6,520 nt of DNA, taken from assembly GCA_016919565.1 (NCBI GenBank), contig JACXTO010000079.1:1-6520 (forward strand), written 5' to 3'. The stretch is from Methanomassiliicoccaceae archaeon (GTDB lineage Archaea; Thermoplasmatota; Thermoplasmata; Methanomassiliicoccales; UBA472). Position 1 is the first letter of the stretch. Each line of letters begins with the position of its first letter. A program made the position numbers and the translations under genes. Shown one piece after another: positions 5,144 to 6,520 of the stretch. The notes under the pieces are model-generated. The model was not told the origin of the DNA. It ran no database searches and saw only the letters and a list, made by a program, of their open reading frames with translations.

Positions 5144-5634
5144 AGAAGCTTCGAGGCAAGGTCTGGAAGTTCGGCGATCACGTCGACACTGACCAGATCA
5201 TCCCGGCCGAGAGGCTGACCAGCGACAACAACGACAAGCTCGGCACATTCCTGTTCGAGAAGGTTAGGCCAGATATGGTGGATAGGGTAGGAAATGGCGA
5301 TATCATCGTGGCAGGACGCAACTTCGGATGCGGCTCCAGCCGAGAGCATGCGCCCCGAGCGCTGCTTCAGGCTGGGATCGTCGCGGTGGTGGCGGAAAGC
5401 TTCGCAAGGATTTTCTACCGGAATGCTATCAACGTCGGGTTGCTCCCGGTCGAATGCAAGGTCCAGGCAGATGAGGGGGACGTGCTCAGCATCGATGTGG
5501 ACAAAGGCAGGATCGTCAACGAGACCAAGGGGACGGAGAATGAGTTCCAACCCTTCCCGCCATTCGTGCAGGAGCTGATGGACAAGGGCGGACTGATGGC
5601 AAAGATAAAGGAGGAAAAGAGATGCACAAAATAG
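5140..5634 (+). CDS. leuD: 3-isopropylmalate dehydratase small subunit LeuD
   Basis: LeuD is the small swivelling subunit that completes the active site of isopropylmalate isomerase with LeuC. It is 164 residues, the usual archaeal length. GKVWKFGDHVDTDQIIP (6-22) and GRNFGCGSSREHAP (59-72) are family signatures, and the serines and arginine of the second lie in the active site. The following VVAESFARIFYRNAINVGL is also conserved. The start is ATG 5140, inside the leuC stop (ATGA), with a G-rich AAAGGGGG about 7 nt upstream as a moderate ribosome-binding site. The substrate-recognition loop after IIP reads AERLTSD, unlike the YLVY or YLRT loops reported for archaeal isopropylmalate isomerase and homoaconitase. 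Substrate range is therefore less certain than the family. Its last 13 nt overlap leuB. Confidence 0.9.
   Translation: MKKLRGKVWKFGDHVDTDQIIPAERLTSDNNDKLGTFLFEKVRPDMVDRVGNGDIIVAGRNFGCGSSREHAPRALLQAGIVAVVAESFARIFYRNAINVGLLPVECKVQADEGDVLSIDVDKGRIVNETKGTENEFQPFPPFVQELMDKGGLMAKIKEEKRCTK
5607..5614 (+). promoter_or_regulatory. Shine-Dalgarno of leuB inside leuD
   Basis: AAAGGAGG, a near-perfect site, ends 7 nt before ATG 5622. It supports a leuB start that overlaps leuD by 13 nt in another frame. Confidence 0.75.
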
Positions 5635-6520
5635 CCGTGTTGCCCGGGGACGGCATCGGGCCAGAGGTAGTGAATGAGGGACTGAAGGTCCTGAACGCGC
5701 TGGCGGAAACCCATTCGATCAAGTTCGACTTCACAACGTTCAACATCGACTCCGAGAGGTACCTGAGCACCGGGAAGCTGCTCACCGATGAGGACATAGA
5801 CGATCTGAGGAAGTTCGACGCCATCTTCCTCGGGGCGATCGGGGACGACCGGATCAAGCCCGGCATCCTCGAGAAGGGAATATTGCTCAGGGCGAGGTTC
5901 GCCTTCGATCAATACGTGAACTACCGGCCAGCCCGATTATGGCGCCCCTTCGGCCGCTTGAAGCGGGACGTGGATTTCAAGATCGACGTGTACCGGGAGA
6001 ACACCGAGGACTTCTACATCGGTGCAGGCGGACGGTTCAAGGAGGGTGCCGGGGCGATGACCCTTGACATCGAGAGGGAGCTCTACGACCTCAGCATCGG
6101 CATCAAGGCCAACGCCTCCAACACCGACGAGTACGCGTTCGAGATCGGCATCATGTCCAAGAAGAACATCGAGCGCTTCGCGGACTACACCATCGCCCAG
6201 ACGAAGATGAAGGGAGAGAAGACGATCACGGTCGTGGACAAGGCCAACGTCCTCAGCAACATCTATCACCTCTGGAGGGAGGTCTGGGACGAGAAGGGCA
6301 AGCAGGCCGGCATCCAGATCGACTACATGCTGGTGGACGCGATGTCCATGGCATTGGTGAAGAACCCGGACAAGTTCCGCATCGTCGCCACCCCCAACAT
6401 GTTCGGCGACATCCTGACCGACCTTCTAGCAGAGGTGACTGGCGGGCTCGGACTGGCGCCAGGTGGCAACATCAATCCGAACGGGATAAGTATGTACGAG
6501 CCGGTGCATGGCTCGGCAAC
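5622..6520 (+). CDS. leuB: 3-isopropylmalate dehydrogenase LeuB (3' end beyond window)
   Basis: LeuB oxidatively decarboxylates 3-isopropylmalate to 2-oxoisocaproate using NAD. The frame is uninterrupted for 299 codons to the window edge, so only the last few dozen residues are missing. PGDGIGPE (8-15) opens the protein. Substrate arginines fit R92, R102 and R125 (in YRENTEDFY), with Y132 and catalytic K207 in VDKANVL. The metal aspartates D239, D263 and D267 have exactly the 24- and 4-residue spacing of known isopropylmalate dehydrogenases. EPVHGSA at the edge is the cofactor-site motif. The segment RFAFDQYVNYRPARLW (92-107) resembles tartrate/D-malate dehydrogenases of the same superfamily more than classical LeuB. 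Those enzymes and homoisocitrate dehydrogenase are alternative activities. Position at the end of leuACD favours leucine synthesis. Confidence 0.88.
   Translation, partial: MHKIAVLPGDGIGPEVVNEGLKVLNALAETHSIKFDFTTFNIDSERYLSTGKLLTDEDIDDLRKFDAIFLGAIGDDRIKPGILEKGILLRARFAFDQYVNYRPARLWRPFGRLKRDVDFKIDVYRENTEDFYIGAGGRFKEGAGAMTLDIERELYDLSIGIKANASNTDEYAFEIGIMSKKNIERFADYTIAQTKMKGEKTITVVDKANVLSNIYHLWREVWDEKGKQAGIQIDYMLVDAMSMALVKNPDKFRIVATPNMFGDILTDLLAEVTGGLGLAPGGNINPNGISMYEPVHGSA

Noticed and set aside
1..6520. CRISPR array, tRNA or rRNA gene, insertion sequence or phage remnant
   Set aside because: No regularly spaced repeats, tRNA-like cloverleaf, rRNA sequence, transposase motif or terminal inverted repeats were seen. 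Nearly all bases belong to housekeeping biosynthetic genes.

Overview
The window is about 60% G+C and looks archaeal. The best guess is a Thermoplasmatota or Methanomassiliicoccales-like lineage, inferred from protein flavour and gene set, not proven. Supporting signs are ribosome-binding sites that match the archaeal 16S 3' end (AAGGTGATC, AAGGAG, AAAGGAGG), a TATA-like element placed as for a leaderless mRNA, and LeuA, LeuC and LeuD of archaeal type. All recognised genes are on the + strand.

Layout: (1) 1-169 is the 3' end of an unrecognised gene. (2) 231-2057 is a compact queD-queC-queE operon. It converts dihydroneopterin triphosphate to preQ0, which in Archaea is the precursor of archaeosine in tRNA. 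The genes are separated by 4 nt or overlap by 4 nt. (3) 2058-2276 is a 219-nt intergenic region, rich in A+T for this window. (4) 2277-6520 is a leuA-leuC-leuD-leuB operon with overlapping start and stop codons. leuB runs off the right edge. Together these enzymes take 2-oxoisovalerate and acetyl-CoA to 2-oxoisocaproate, the leucine precursor.

The most interesting part is the leader in region 3. Upstream of leuA there is a TATA-like element, a GAGG ribosome-binding site, and a 15-codon ORF encoding MSINVLDWNLILRLL (5 Leu, 2 Ile, 1 Val). A 9-bp inverted repeat encloses almost all of that ORF. A GC-rich hairpin with a T-rich tail follows, then the strong leuA Shine-Dalgarno. The Leu-Arg-Leu codons of the ORF can also pair with the 5' arm of the hairpin. 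This is the layout of a ribosome-mediated leucine attenuator as known from bacterial leu, ilv and trp operons, here in what appears to be an archaeon. The elements are visible in the sequence; the mechanism is inference.

The structural genes look intact. LeuA has its C-terminal regulatory domain, so leucine could act both on the enzyme and, if the attenuator is real, on transcription. LeuD's substrate loop and LeuB's arginine-region signature differ from textbook versions, so exact substrate ranges are less certain than the pathway assignment.
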